Assembly (NCBI RefSeq): GCF_016907275.1
Contig: NZ_JAFBBP010000001.1
Coordinates: 5,136,001 to 5,200,000 of the forward strand
Length of the DNA: 64,000 nt
Direction: 5' to 3'
From: Micromonospora luteifusca
GTDB taxonomy: Bacteria; Actinomycetota; Actinomycetes; Mycobacteriales; Micromonosporaceae
Positions 57,045 through 64,000 of the stretch are shown piece by piece (position 1 is the stretch's first letter; every line of letters starts with the position of its first letter). The position numbers were made by a program, and so were the translations under genes. The notes under the pieces are model-generated. The model saw only the letters and a list, made by a program, of their open reading frames with translations, made no database searches and was not told the DNA's origin.

Positions 57045-58130
57045 ATCGAGATCGGCGCGCAGGTCGACCTGTCCCACCCACCCACCCGGGTCTGGCTCGC
57101 ATTAACCGATCGGGCGTTGCTCGGCCGGTGGTTCGCCGAGGCCGAGACGGTCCAGGGCGTACCGGACCGACTGCTGCTGCACACGGCCGGGCTGCCCGGC
57201 TTCGAGGCCGACGTCGAGATCGAGGTGACCGAGCGGCAGGTGCCGGAACTCCTCGTGCTGGCCTGTGACGAGGCTGGCCGGCTCAGCGAGCTCACCTGCG
57301 CGGTCACGCCCACCAAGCAGGGCTGCCGGCTGGAGGTACGGGAGGTCACGACCCACGGCGCGTGGTCCGCGGAGCAGCACGAACCACGTGAGCAGCAGCT
57401 CCGGCAGTCGCTGACGGTGCGACTGCCGGCCATTCTGGACTGGCTCGCCTTCCAGCAGGTCGACCTGCGGCGCGGCGACAGCGGGATGACCGCCGAGCTG
57501 CCGCTGGTCGGCGAGCGCGGGCCCGCCCGCGCTCGTCGGCGCCGCCACCAACTGGCCGCGCTACTGGGCGGGGTGGTGGTCGTCGGAGGAGCGGCGGCGT
57601 GGGTGGGGTTGCCGGCCGACTCGAACGGGAGCGCCGCGCCGTCCTCGACGCCGTCGCTGTCGCCGTCGCCGTCCGGGGCATCCGCCGCGCCCACCGCCAC
57701 GTCGCGGGCGACGCCCTCGGTGCGCCCCTCGCGCACGACCGCGTCGGCGACGGCCCGCCCGAGTCGGAGCGTGCCGGTGCAGCCGTCGCGTACCCCCACG
57801 TCGGCGCCACCGCCCCCGCCGCCGCTGACCGCCCGCTACGGCACCGACTCCAGCCGACTGTTCGGCTACACGGGCGAAGTGGTGGTCGGCAACCCGGCCG
57901 AAGTACCGGTGGGGGACTGGGTCGTGGTGATCAAGCTCGCCGAAGGCAGCACGGTGGACGACGTCGACGGTGCGAAATGGCGTCAGGACGGGCAGGCGAT
58001 CACCTTCACCGGGGCGGCCGTGCCGGCCGGAGGGTCGCAGACGTTCCGCTTCGACGTACGCGACAACCGGCCGAAGGCCAGGGGACCGGAGGCCTGCACG
58101 GTGGGCGGTAACCCCTGCACCGGCCTCTGA
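57042..58130 (+). CDS. SRPBCC domain - membrane span - CBM2-like domain fusion protein
   Basis: A 362-residue protein of unusual build. Residues 1-140 form an SRPBCC/AHSA1-type lipid-binding fold (PPTRVWLALTDRALLGRWF, GCRLEVREVTTHGAWS, LPAILDWLAFQQ). A basic stretch and one membrane span follow (LAALLGGVVVVGGAAAWVGL, about 165-185). Then comes a roughly 80-residue Ser/Pro/Thr linker, and a C-terminal 100-residue domain (GYTGEVVVGNPAEVPVGDWV, FTGAAVPAGGSQTFRFDV) that resembles a CBM2-like beta-sandwich with a terminal cysteine pair. The predicted topology puts SRPBCC inside and the CBM2-like domain outside. Function unknown. Start set by TAGAGT six bases upstream of GTG 57042. Confidence 0.75.
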   Translation: MIEIGAQVDLSHPPTRVWLALTDRALLGRWFAEAETVQGVPDRLLLHTAGLPGFEADVEIEVTERQVPELLVLACDEAGRLSELTCAVTPTKQGCRLEVREVTTHGAWSAEQHEPREQQLRQSLTVRLPAILDWLAFQQVDLRRGDSGMTAELPLVGERGPARARRRRHQLAALLGGVVVVGGAAAWVGLPADSNGSAAPSSTPSLSPSPSGASAAPTATSRATPSVRPSRTTASATARPSRSVPVQPSRTPTSAPPPPPPLTARYGTDSSRLFGYTGEVVVGNPAEVPVGDWVVVIKLAEGSTVDDVDGAKWRQDGQAITFTGAAVPAGGSQTFRFDVRDNRPKARGPEACTVGGNPCTGL

Positions 58131-58131
58131 C

Positions 58132-58146
58132 TAGGCTGCCGTCATG
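58132..58146 (+). promoter_or_regulatory. Leaderless-type -10 box before the maltokinase-cap-like gene
   Basis: TAGGCT (58132-58137) is six bases before ATG 58144 and overlaps the tail of the preceding gene by no codon. No Shine-Dalgarno is present. Confidence 0.5.
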
Positions 58147-58779
58147 GCACTGCTGCACCGGGCGACCCTGCGCCCCACGAAGCTTGAACTCCTGGCGGCC
58201 TGGCTGCCCGGCCGACCCTGGTTCGCTGGTCCGGCCGGCGTCGACGTGGTGAGCCGGGGCGCGTACCGCTTCGACGACCCGGCCGGCGAGGTCGGCATCG
58301 AGACGATGCTGGTGGGCACCGCGGACGGGCCGGTCCATCAGGTCCCGCTGACCTACCGTGCCGCGCCACTAGACGGTGCCGACGGCTGGCTGATCGGCAC
58401 CGTCGAGCACTCGGTGCTCGGCCGACGCTGGGTGTACGACGGCTGCGCCGACCCGGTGTACGCCGCCGCGCTCGCCCACGCGATCCTCGCCGGCGGTGGC
58501 CAGGCGGAGGAGTACTTCGAGGTGGACGGCCGGCGCGAGGTACGCAAGCCGACGATGACGGTTGTCGTCAGCGGCACCGGTGCCGCTGACGTGCCCCCGG
58601 CCGGCGCTGTCCGACGGGTGGTCGACGGGGACGTCACCATCATCGGCACCGACTCGGTCGAACTGGTCGTCGTCCGCCGACCCGACGCCGGGGCCGTCGG
58701 GGGCGCCGGCGCCACCCTGAGCGGCAGCTGGAACGGGCAGCCGACGACTGTGCCGTTGGCGTACGCGAAAACGCTCTGA
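58144..58779 (+). CDS. Maltokinase N-terminal cap-like domain protein
   Basis: A 211-residue soluble protein. ATLRPTKLELLAAWLPGRPW and YRFDDPAGEVGIETMLV, then VHQVPLTYRAAPLDGAD, EHSVLGRRWVYDG and QAEEYFEVDG, match the stand-alone actinobacterial relatives of the mycobacterial maltokinase (Pep2/Mak) N-terminal cap. They lack the kinase part and are often mislabelled as branching enzymes. What such stand-alone caps do is unknown. The gene is 13 bp after the SRPBCC fusion gene and ends at a perfect bidirectional terminator. Confidence 0.82.
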   Translation: MALLHRATLRPTKLELLAAWLPGRPWFAGPAGVDVVSRGAYRFDDPAGEVGIETMLVGTADGPVHQVPLTYRAAPLDGADGWLIGTVEHSVLGRRWVYDGCADPVYAAALAHAILAGGGQAEEYFEVDGRREVRKPTMTVVVSGTGAADVPPAGAVRRVVDGDVTIIGTDSVELVVVRRPDAGAVGGAGATLSGSWNGQPTTVPLAYAKTL

Positions 58780-58794
58780 ACCTGCTGTGCGAAT

Positions 58795-58830
58795 GCGGTG
58801 GGCGGCCCGACTCCTCGGGCCGCCCACCGC
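58795..58830. terminator. Perfect bidirectional terminator between convergent genes
   Basis: GCGGTGGGCGGCCCGA (58795-58810) and TCGGGCCGCCCACCGC (58815-58830) pair over 16 bp with a 4-nt loop. It lies between the ends of the cap-like gene and the GH87-like gene. Confidence 0.85.
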
Positions 58831-58832
58831 GT

Positions 58833-60869
58833 TCACCACCGCGCCGGAGGCGGGGGCGGCGACACGGGTGGCCGGTCGTCGCAGGTGATGGTGTTGGGCA
58901 GCAGCCACGGGGCGAGCCACCCGCCGTCGTTACCGCCGAGGTCGGTCAGGGTGAACTCCGAACCGGCCGGGGTGAAGTGGAACGAACCGCAGTTGTTGAC
59001 CCCGACCGCGCCCACGTTGCGGGCGTCCACGTTGGCGAACGAGGCGGACCCTGCCGAGCGGGCGCTGACCACCGAGGTGCCGGTGCCGTCGACCCGGATG
59101 TCCCGGAACCGCACGTTGGAGATCGAGTAGAGGTCCTTCACCGGCCAGTCGCTGACCAGCATGATCGCGTTGTAGGTGTTGTCGAGGTACGCGTCGCCGG
59201 TCACCTCGACGGCGGCGTCGATGCTCCGGTCCAGCGCGAAGATCCAGATCGCGCCCAGCCCGATGTTCCAGTTCAACTCGTAGGTGCCCGCGCGGGCTGT
59301 GGTGTTGTTGGTGAACCGCAGGTGCCCGGTGAACGGTTCCGCGCCGAAGCGGGCCCCGGCGTGCAGGCCGCTGCCCTCGCGGACGGGGTCGGCGATGAGG
59401 TTGTGCGAGACGGTGGTGTCCGTGCCGCCGTAGATGGCGATGCCGTTGGCCAGGGTCGGTGACTGCACGGTGTTGTGGTCGAACGTGTTCCGCGCGTTGG
59501 CCGTCTTCTCCGACCACATCGCCAGGCCGTCGTCGCCGGTGTTGCGGACGAAGTTGTGCGACACCAGGGAGTCGGTCACGCCGGTGTGGAAGTTGAGCGC
59601 GTCGGCGATCTGGTCGACGATGATGTTGTTGGTGACCCGGACGTTGCTCATCGGCCCGTCGAACCACAGGCCCGCCTTGGTGTGCCGCACGTGGAGCCCG
59701 TCGATGGTCGAGTTGCTCATCGCGCCGCCGATGGCGTTGACCTGGTCGGTGTCGATGCGCTCCCGGACGTCTCCCTCGATGGCGAAGCCCGAGAGGTGGA
59801 CGTTGCGGCTGCCGCCGTCGGCGGCGTCCCGGCCGTAGAACCCGACGCCGGTGTGCACCGAGCCGTCCGGTGCGGGCTTCGGCAGGGCGACTTCGCGGCC
59901 CTTGATGATGGTGTACCAGTTGCCGGCGCCCTCGATGGTCACGTCGTCGACGATGACGTGCCGGTTGACCTGGTAGGTGCCCGGCGGGACGTACACCTTC
60001 AGGTGGGTGCGTCGAGCGAAGGCGATGGCCCGGTCCAGGGCGTCGGCGGAGTCCCGCCGACCGGTGGGGTCGGCACCGAAGGCGAGCACGTTCGCCGCGA
60101 GCAGTCGGACCCGTGGCGGCGCGACCTGCTCGGAGTCGAGCAGGTCGATGACGGTCCAGGCGGCGGCGCTGCCGGGCGGCGCGGTGAGGCGGATCCTGTC
60201 ACCGGCCCGGTAGGTGCGCCCGAGCAGGAGCCGCTGCTCGTCGTAGAAGTGGGTGGGCCTGAACGGTGTGCTGATGCTCGGGTACGGGGTGGTGGCCGAC
60301 GGCACGCACTGGCACTCGGTGATCCACCAGTCCGGGTGCAGCAGCCCGGCCCGGGGGTCGTTGGAGAACGGGTACTGGTTGTAGAGCCACGAGTACTGCG
60401 ACGTCAGCGTCATGGTGCGCAGGTGCTTGCCGTTGACCGCGACCCGCAGCGGCGCGGTGATCCCGCCGCCCTGTGGCGCGTCGGGGATGCTGTACCGCAC
60501 GGTGATCCCGTTCGCCGCGCTGGGCAGGACGAACTCGACGTGCTCGCCGGGGGTGAGCCGGACGGCCCGGCGGCCGGAGGCCTCGGAGGGCAGCGTGTAG
60601 GCGGATCGGTCGGGCCCGATGATCTCGCCGGTGGTGCGCGCGTTCTCCGCTTCCTGCTCGACGAAGTCGACGTCCGCGCCGCGTCCGGCGACCAACGCCG
60701 GGTCGAGTGCGGCCCGGGTGACCACCGGTGCCGCGCCGGAGGACGCGGGTGGGCCGGCGACGGCCACGGTGGGGCCGAGGACCAGCACGGTGAGGCCGGC
60801 CGCGAGCGCTGCCGCGGTGGCCGTCGGCCGGCCGGGGCGTCCTCGCGCCGGCATGATGGCACGAAACAT
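58833..60869 (-). CDS. Secreted GH87-like alpha-1,3-glucanase (mycodextranase)
   Basis: A 678-residue secreted enzyme. The signal peptide ends near residue 38 (AVAGPP). An N-terminal beta-sandwich follows (VDFVEQEAENARTTGEIIGP, GITVRYSIPDAPQGGGITAP), then a right-handed beta-helix. The helix contains FGADPTGRRDSADALDRAIA, the acidic residue in QIADALNFHTGV, and NTGDDGLAMWSEKTANARNT, with the Asp-Asp pair used for catalysis in GH87. FDHNTVQSPTLANGIAIYGG is typical of the family. Bacterial mutanases usually carry extra CBMs, which are absent here. The start rests on the ATG before a standard signal sequence. Likely target: alpha-1,3-glucan of fungal walls or dextran-type polymers. Confidence 0.82.
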   Translation of the reverse strand: MFRAIMPARGRPGRPTATAAALAAGLTVLVLGPTVAVAGPPASSGAAPVVTRAALDPALVAGRGADVDFVEQEAENARTTGEIIGPDRSAYTLPSEASGRRAVRLTPGEHVEFVLPSAANGITVRYSIPDAPQGGGITAPLRVAVNGKHLRTMTLTSQYSWLYNQYPFSNDPRAGLLHPDWWITECQCVPSATTPYPSISTPFRPTHFYDEQRLLLGRTYRAGDRIRLTAPPGSAAAWTVIDLLDSEQVAPPRVRLLAANVLAFGADPTGRRDSADALDRAIAFARRTHLKVYVPPGTYQVNRHVIVDDVTIEGAGNWYTIIKGREVALPKPAPDGSVHTGVGFYGRDAADGGSRNVHLSGFAIEGDVRERIDTDQVNAIGGAMSNSTIDGLHVRHTKAGLWFDGPMSNVRVTNNIIVDQIADALNFHTGVTDSLVSHNFVRNTGDDGLAMWSEKTANARNTFDHNTVQSPTLANGIAIYGGTDTTVSHNLIADPVREGSGLHAGARFGAEPFTGHLRFTNNTTARAGTYELNWNIGLGAIWIFALDRSIDAAVEVTGDAYLDNTYNAIMLVSDWPVKDLYSISNVRFRDIRVDGTGTSVVSARSAGSASFANVDARNVGAVGVNNCGSFHFTPAGSEFTLTDLGGNDGGWLAPWLLPNTITCDDRPPVSPPPPPARW

Positions 60870-61076
60870 CGGTGACCCTCCTCAGTGGGTGGTGGTGGGA
60901 GGTCCGCCCGGCGCCCCCGACGCCCGACATTGATCGTCATGATGCCAGCACCGAACGCCGCGCTGCAAGACCGCAATCGAACAGCGAAAAGAAGCGACAA
61001 TCAGCCCGCAAGAAATGGACGATCGTCGAGTTGGGATGTCGTGCGTCGGCTGCCACCAGCCAGCTCACCCCCGGCG

Positions 61077-61092
61077 TAGGCTGATCCGCGTG
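61077..61092 (+). promoter_or_regulatory. Leaderless-type -10 box before the NYN-domain gene
   Basis: TAGGCT (61077-61082) stands seven bases before GTG 61090, with no ribosome site. Confidence 0.5.
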
Positions 61093-62187
61093 GATCAAGA
61101 AGACCGGATCGCCCTGTTCCTCGACTACGAGAACCTCGCACTGGGCGCGCGCGACCACCGTGGCGGCGCGGCCTTCGACTTCCGGCCCATCGCCGACGCG
61201 CTGGCCGAACGAGGTCGGGTGGTCGTCCGACGGGCGTACGCCGACTGGTCCTACTTCGACGAGGACCGCCGGATGCTCACCCGGTCCCACGTCGAGCTGA
61301 TCGAGATCCCGCAGCGGATGGGGGCGTCCCGCAAGAACGCCGCGGACATCAAGATGGCCGTCGACGCGATCGAGTTGGCGTTCGAGCGCGACTACATCTC
61401 CACGTTCGTGATCTGCAGCGGCGACAGCGACTTCACGCCGCTGGTGCACAAGCTGCGCGAGCTGAACAAGCGGGTCATCGGGGTCGGGGTCGAGGGGTCC
61501 ACGTCGGCGCTGCTTCCGCCGGCCTGCGACGAGTTCCTCTACTACGACCGGCTGGAAGGTGTGGACATCCCGCCGACCCGCAGCCGGCGCGGCCGTCCGA
61601 CCCGCCAGGCGGGCCCAGACCAGCGCCCGCCCGAGCCGGAGCAGGAGATCGAGCGGGAGCCCGAGGTGGACCGGCGGCCCGCCGGCGAGGAGCCCGAACG
61701 GGACGTGGACGCGCTCGCCGTGCTGGTTGCCCAGACGGTGGCGGGGCTGCAGGGCAGCGCCAACGGCGACGTCACCGCCTCCCGGCTCAAGCGCACCCTG
61801 CTGCGCAAGGACCCGACGTTCAGCGAGTCCGACTACGGTTTCCGCACCTTCGGTGAGCTGCTGCGGCACCTCGCCGAACACAACGTGATCGAGCTGGCCG
61901 AAGGCCCAGCGAAGGGTGATCCCGAGGTCTCGTTGCCCGAGCACGGCGACCGGGAGGTGGCGTTCGGTCTGCTCCGTGGTGTGGTGGCGGACCTCGGCAG
62001 CAGCGGCAACCCGGTGGCGCTGTCCGGTCTGAAGAACCAGCTGCGCCGGGCCCGACCCGACTTCAGCGAGAAGAAGCTCGGCTACCGCAGCTTCCTCCAG
62101 TTCTGCAAGGCCGCCGCCACGGGTGGCGTCGTCGACCTCCGCTGGAGCCCCGAAGCTGACGACTACCTGCTGACCACCCAGGGGTAG
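61090..62187 (+). CDS. NYN (PIN-like) domain protein with two OST-HTH/LOTUS domains
   Basis: A 365-residue probable RNA-acting protein. The NYN nuclease-like domain (1-150) has the conserved acids in IALFLDYENLALGA, KNAADIKMAVDAIELAFER and VICSGDSDFTPLVHKLRE. A charged Pro/Glu-rich linker follows. Two related winged-helix modules of OST-HTH type end the protein (about 230-290, LKRTLLRKDPTFSESDYGFR, and about 300-360, LKNQLRRARPDFSEKKLGYR). Bacterial NYN-OST-HTH proteins are thought to bind or process RNA; no substrate is known. GTG 61090 is chosen for the TAGGCT box and the immediate start of the domain. Confidence 0.88.
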   Translation: MDQEDRIALFLDYENLALGARDHRGGAAFDFRPIADALAERGRVVVRRAYADWSYFDEDRRMLTRSHVELIEIPQRMGASRKNAADIKMAVDAIELAFERDYISTFVICSGDSDFTPLVHKLRELNKRVIGVGVEGSTSALLPPACDEFLYYDRLEGVDIPPTRSRRGRPTRQAGPDQRPPEPEQEIEREPEVDRRPAGEEPERDVDALAVLVAQTVAGLQGSANGDVTASRLKRTLLRKDPTFSESDYGFRTFGELLRHLAEHNVIELAEGPAKGDPEVSLPEHGDREVAFGLLRGVVADLGSSGNPVALSGLKNQLRRARPDFSEKKLGYRSFLQFCKAAATGGVVDLRWSPEADDYLLTTQG

Positions 62188-62278
62188 CCCGGCCGGCCAT
62201 CGACCACCGTCGAGCGGAAGTGTCGGAACTGCCCATAGGGTGGGCGGTAGGGCTGCCCCGAGGGTGAGCTGAGGGTCG

Positions 62279-62414
62279 CTGTACTACGACATCACCCCGG
62301 CCAACGTCTCCGAGTGACATTCAGATCACCCAGGAGGGCGGCTCGCCGCACCCCAGTCCAGCGGGCCAGGACAAGTTGGCCAATGCTCTGGCCGGTGTGC
62401 TGAACGGCATGTAA
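62279..62414 (+). pseudogene. C-terminal remnant of an SGNH/GDSL-type hydrolase
   Basis: Two frames join across a one-base slip near 62315: LYYDITPANVSE then DIQITQEGGSPHPSPAGQDK and LANALAGVLNGM with a TAA stop at 62412-62414. The SPHPSPAGQDKLANAL block, with the catalytic-type His before PSxAG, is what ends many secreted SGNH hydrolases. The rest of the gene is missing. A terminator follows 25 bp downstream, as would be expected of a once-active gene. Confidence 0.55.
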
Positions 62415-62438
62415 TCGCGCCCTGATTCGTCGCTCAGG

Positions 62439-62472
62439 ACGGGGAGGATCCGCCGTTGCGGGTCCTCCCCGT
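62439..62472 (+). terminator. Stem-loop terminator
   Basis: ACGGGGAGGATCCGC (62439-62453) pairs with GCGGGTCCTCCCCGT (62458-62472) with one imperfect pair and a 4-nt loop. It would terminate the pseudogene unit or the NYN gene. Confidence 0.65.
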
Positions 62473-62571
62473 TAACGGTTCGGCCGCTGTGCGCCGGAAT
62501 TGCGGCTATCGCCCTACTTCAGGCCCACCTGCGACGTACCCCCGGCGCAGAATTTGCTATACGGTCGGCGA

Positions 62572-62793
62572 ATGAAGGTCGAGGAGCATTGGTGGAACGG
62601 AGACACGACCCCGCGCGGGCGCCGGGACGTGTATATCCGTACTGACGGGCAGGGTTGGGAGGTCCGCGCCCAGATCGGTGGGGCGTCGGGTCGTGAGCGG
62701 GTGCAGCAGTGCCCTAGCCGGGCCTCGGCGGCCATCCTCGCCGACGCCTGGCGCGGCACGCACCCATCCTGGCGCGAGCTGAAGCAGCGCTGA
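62572..62793 (+). CDS. Small conserved-looking protein, function unknown
   Basis: A 73-residue protein (MKVEEHWWNGDTTPRGRRDV, then VYIRTDGQGWEVRAQIGG, then SRASAAILADAWRGTHPSWR). It resembles short actinobacterial proteins with a beta hairpin and one helix; I cannot name a family. ATG 62572 is preferred to an in-frame start at 62500, because TATACG eight bases before it would allow leaderless initiation and the upstream codons look non-coding. Confidence 0.6.
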   Translation: MKVEEHWWNGDTTPRGRRDVYIRTDGQGWEVRAQIGGASGRERVQQCPSRASAAILADAWRGTHPSWRELKQR

Positions 62794-62946
62794 TCCGGCA
62801 CCGGGCCGGGCCGGCAACGCTCCTGGGCTCCAGCCCGGTGCGCCCCCCCGGCCGGCCCGGCGCTCGGTTCTCACCCACCGAAGGCCGCAGCCCCCAATTG
62901 GCACCACAAGACGGGCCCGGCTCGTAGGTCACCGCTTCCGGTCAGA

Positions 62947-63019
62947 AACCCATTGATCAATTGATGAAAAGTAGGTTCCACGCTTTGTGGCCCACTTCTC
63001 ATCAATTGATCAATGGGTT
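62947..63019. repeat. 73-nt AT-rich near-perfect hairpin
   Basis: Arms 62947-62975 and 62991-63019 (29 nt each, beginning AACCCATTGATCAATTGATG) pair with two mismatches. The 15-nt centre pairs further as CCAC-GCTTT-GTGG. The arm contains TTGATCAATTGAT, very AT-rich for this genome. It stands 75 bp before a small acidic protein gene. It could be a protein-binding site, a strong transcript hairpin or a MITE. Confidence 0.85.
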
Positions 63020-63094
63020 GGTTGCGTCTGCCAGTGTTTTCGCCGGCAGGCGGGGTACACCGAGGGCGCCGCTTCGCGTCCGATGGAGGTCACC

Positions 63095-63253
63095 ATGTCG
63101 CAGGGTCCCGATGACGAGAGCCCGAAGGTCGACGAGGAGGCCCGGGAGGCCGAGCGTCGGCTCGACCACCTCACCACCTCGCCGGACGACGCGCTGACCG
63201 ACGACGAGGCCCGGGTGCCGGATGAGTCCCCTTCCGAGCGGGACGCCGATTAG
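63095..63253 (+). CDS. Small acidic protein, function unknown
   Basis: A 52-residue highly acidic, probably disordered protein (MSQGPDDESPKVDEEAREAE, then RRLDHLTTSPDDALTDDEAR). GGAGGT five bases before ATG 63095 is a good ribosome site, which is the main reason to accept it. The frame is open upstream to 62987, but that part runs into the hairpin at 62947-63019. No family recognised. Confidence 0.6.
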   Translation: MSQGPDDESPKVDEEAREAERRLDHLTTSPDDALTDDEARVPDESPSERDAD

Positions 63254-63364
63254 TGCCCGTCTTCCACCTTGATGTGAGCGCCTTGGCGCAGCAGACGTAG
63301 CCCGTGGCGGGACTGCCGTCCGGACGGGTACCGGTTACGACGTATCCGGCGTCGATCGCTGCGG

Positions 63365-64000
63365 TCAGGCGGCCGGGACCGGGAGGACCACACCCTCGAC
63401 CGCCGACCGGTGCGCCAACTCGATCAGCTCGACCGTGGCGACCGAGTCCCGGGGGTCCACCGGCATCGGCGTGCCCTCGCGCAGTGCCGTCGCCACCTGC
63501 GCGTAGAAGCTCTGGTACGCGCCCGGCTCGGTCGGCACCGGCCGCAGCTCACCGTCGACACCGAGCATGCCGTACCGCTCCGGCGGGACCTCGCCCCAAC
63601 CCGGCTGGTCCGGTCGGCCGCCGTCGTGCAGCGCCGCCTCCTGCACGTCGAGGCCGTAGGTCGTGTAGCCGGCCCGGTCACCCAGCACCCGCAGTCGCGG
63701 CCCGAGCTGGGCGGTCACCGCGCTCATCCAGAGGTGCGAGTGGACCCCGCTGGTGTGCGTCAACGCCACGAACGCGTCGTCGTCGACCAGGGCGCCAGCG
63801 CGGCGACGGTCCACCTCCGCGTAGACCCGGTCGACTCGGCCGAAGAGCTGCACCGCCTGGTCGATGAGGTGCGCGCCGAGGTCGAACAGGGCGCCGCCGG
63901 CCTCCTCGGGGCCGGCCAGTTCCCGCCAGCCTGGCTTGATCGTCGGACGGAACCGTTCGAACCGGGACTCGAAGCGCAGCACCCGCCCCAACTCGCCCTG
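63365..64000 (-). CDS. Gfo/Idh/MocA-family oxidoreductase, C-terminal part (cut by window edge)
   Basis: The last 211 codons of a minus-strand gene whose start lies beyond 64000. The sequence GGALFDLGAHLIDQAVQLFG is the central motif of the Gfo/Idh/MocA family, with the histidine that sits at the active site of many members. The C-terminal beta-sheet domain follows (HSHLWMSAVTAQLGPRLRVL, DGELRPVPTEPGAYQSFYAQ) and ends with the usual VELIELAHRSAVEG helix. The NAD-binding Rossmann half is outside the window. Sugar or cyclitol dehydrogenase activity is expected; the substrate is unknown. Confidence 0.88.
   Translation of the reverse strand, partial: QGELGRVLRFESRFERFRPTIKPGWRELAGPEEAGGALFDLGAHLIDQAVQLFGRVDRVYAEVDRRRAGALVDDDAFVALTHTSGVHSHLWMSAVTAQLGPRLRVLGDRAGYTTYGLDVQEAALHDGGRPDQPGWGEVPPERYGMLGVDGELRPVPTEPGAYQSFYAQVATALREGTPMPVDPRDSVATVELIELAHRSAVEGVVLPVPAA

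Noticed and set aside
62469..62478. CCGTTAACGG palindrome resembling the one beside the araB start
   Set aside because: It overlaps the right arm of a terminator stem and lacks the TGTTA...ACA outer bases of the operator.
63254..63364. Minus-strand stretch that reads GYVVTGTRPDGSPATGYV
   Set aside because: It looks somewhat coding but has no start, no stop of its own and no recognisable family; too short to call a remnant.

Overview
The window is high-GC actinobacterial DNA. Codon use, lipobox and signal-peptide style, CBM13-tailed glycosidases and probable leaderless genes with a TAGNNT box 6-7 nt before the start codon all fit Micromonospora or a close relative in the Micromonosporaceae. 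This assignment is inferred from protein flavour, not from a marker gene. I see no rRNA, tRNA, CRISPR array, IS transposase or phage gene.

Layout. 0-3.3 kb: a ribbon-helix-helix protein, a DUF4097 beta-solenoid protein and a DrrAB-type ABC exporter. 3.3-4.6 kb: a gene-free spacer with 16-bp GC-rich tandem repeats, a 76-bp palindromic element and three LacI-type operators. 4.6-13.4 kb: an L-arabinose operon, araB-araD-(YtfQ/YtfR/YtfT/YjfF-like transporter)-araA. 13.8-19.4 kb: a secreted CBM13-GH43 enzyme, a LacI regulator and a secreted GH27-CBM13 enzyme. 19.9-23.9 kb: a ChvE-GguA-GguB sugar transporter. The operator TGTTANCGNTNACA recurs in front of araB, the GH43 gene, the GH27 gene and chvE, so I read 4-24 kb as one arabinose-polymer utilisation regulon. 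It would release, import (possibly by two transporters suited to furanose and pyranose rings) and catabolise L-arabinose to D-xylulose 5-phosphate under the LacI protein at 16.4 kb.

24-40.5 kb: an inverted-repeat element, a decayed metallophosphoesterase, an FtsX-type ABC operon, a TetR / PH-like membrane protein / PEP-synthase-like (rifampicin phosphotransferase-like) operon with a palindromic operator, an M23 peptidase, a DUF4331 protein, a secreted GH16-CBM13 glucanase behind a CebR-like operator, and a TetR-hydrolase pair divergent from a zinc alcohol dehydrogenase. 41-46.5 kb: a second GguA-GguB-ChvE transporter with a ROK repressor (probably xylose or a related sugar), preceded by a nine-codon upstream ORF that overlaps the gguA start.

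46.6-64 kb: mostly housekeeping and accessory genes. These are a YcaQ-like winged-helix protein, a YtrA-type GntR-controlled ABC exporter, an Nramp transporter that ends inside a tandem repeat, a second copy of the 76-bp palindromic element, a CE3-like esterase with CBM13, a nitronate monooxygenase, an SRPBCC-membrane-CBM2-like fusion, a maltokinase-cap-like protein, a GH87-type alpha-1,3-glucanase, an NYN/OST-HTH protein, small acidic proteins around a 73-nt AT-rich hairpin, and a truncated Gfo/Idh/MocA oxidoreductase at the right edge.
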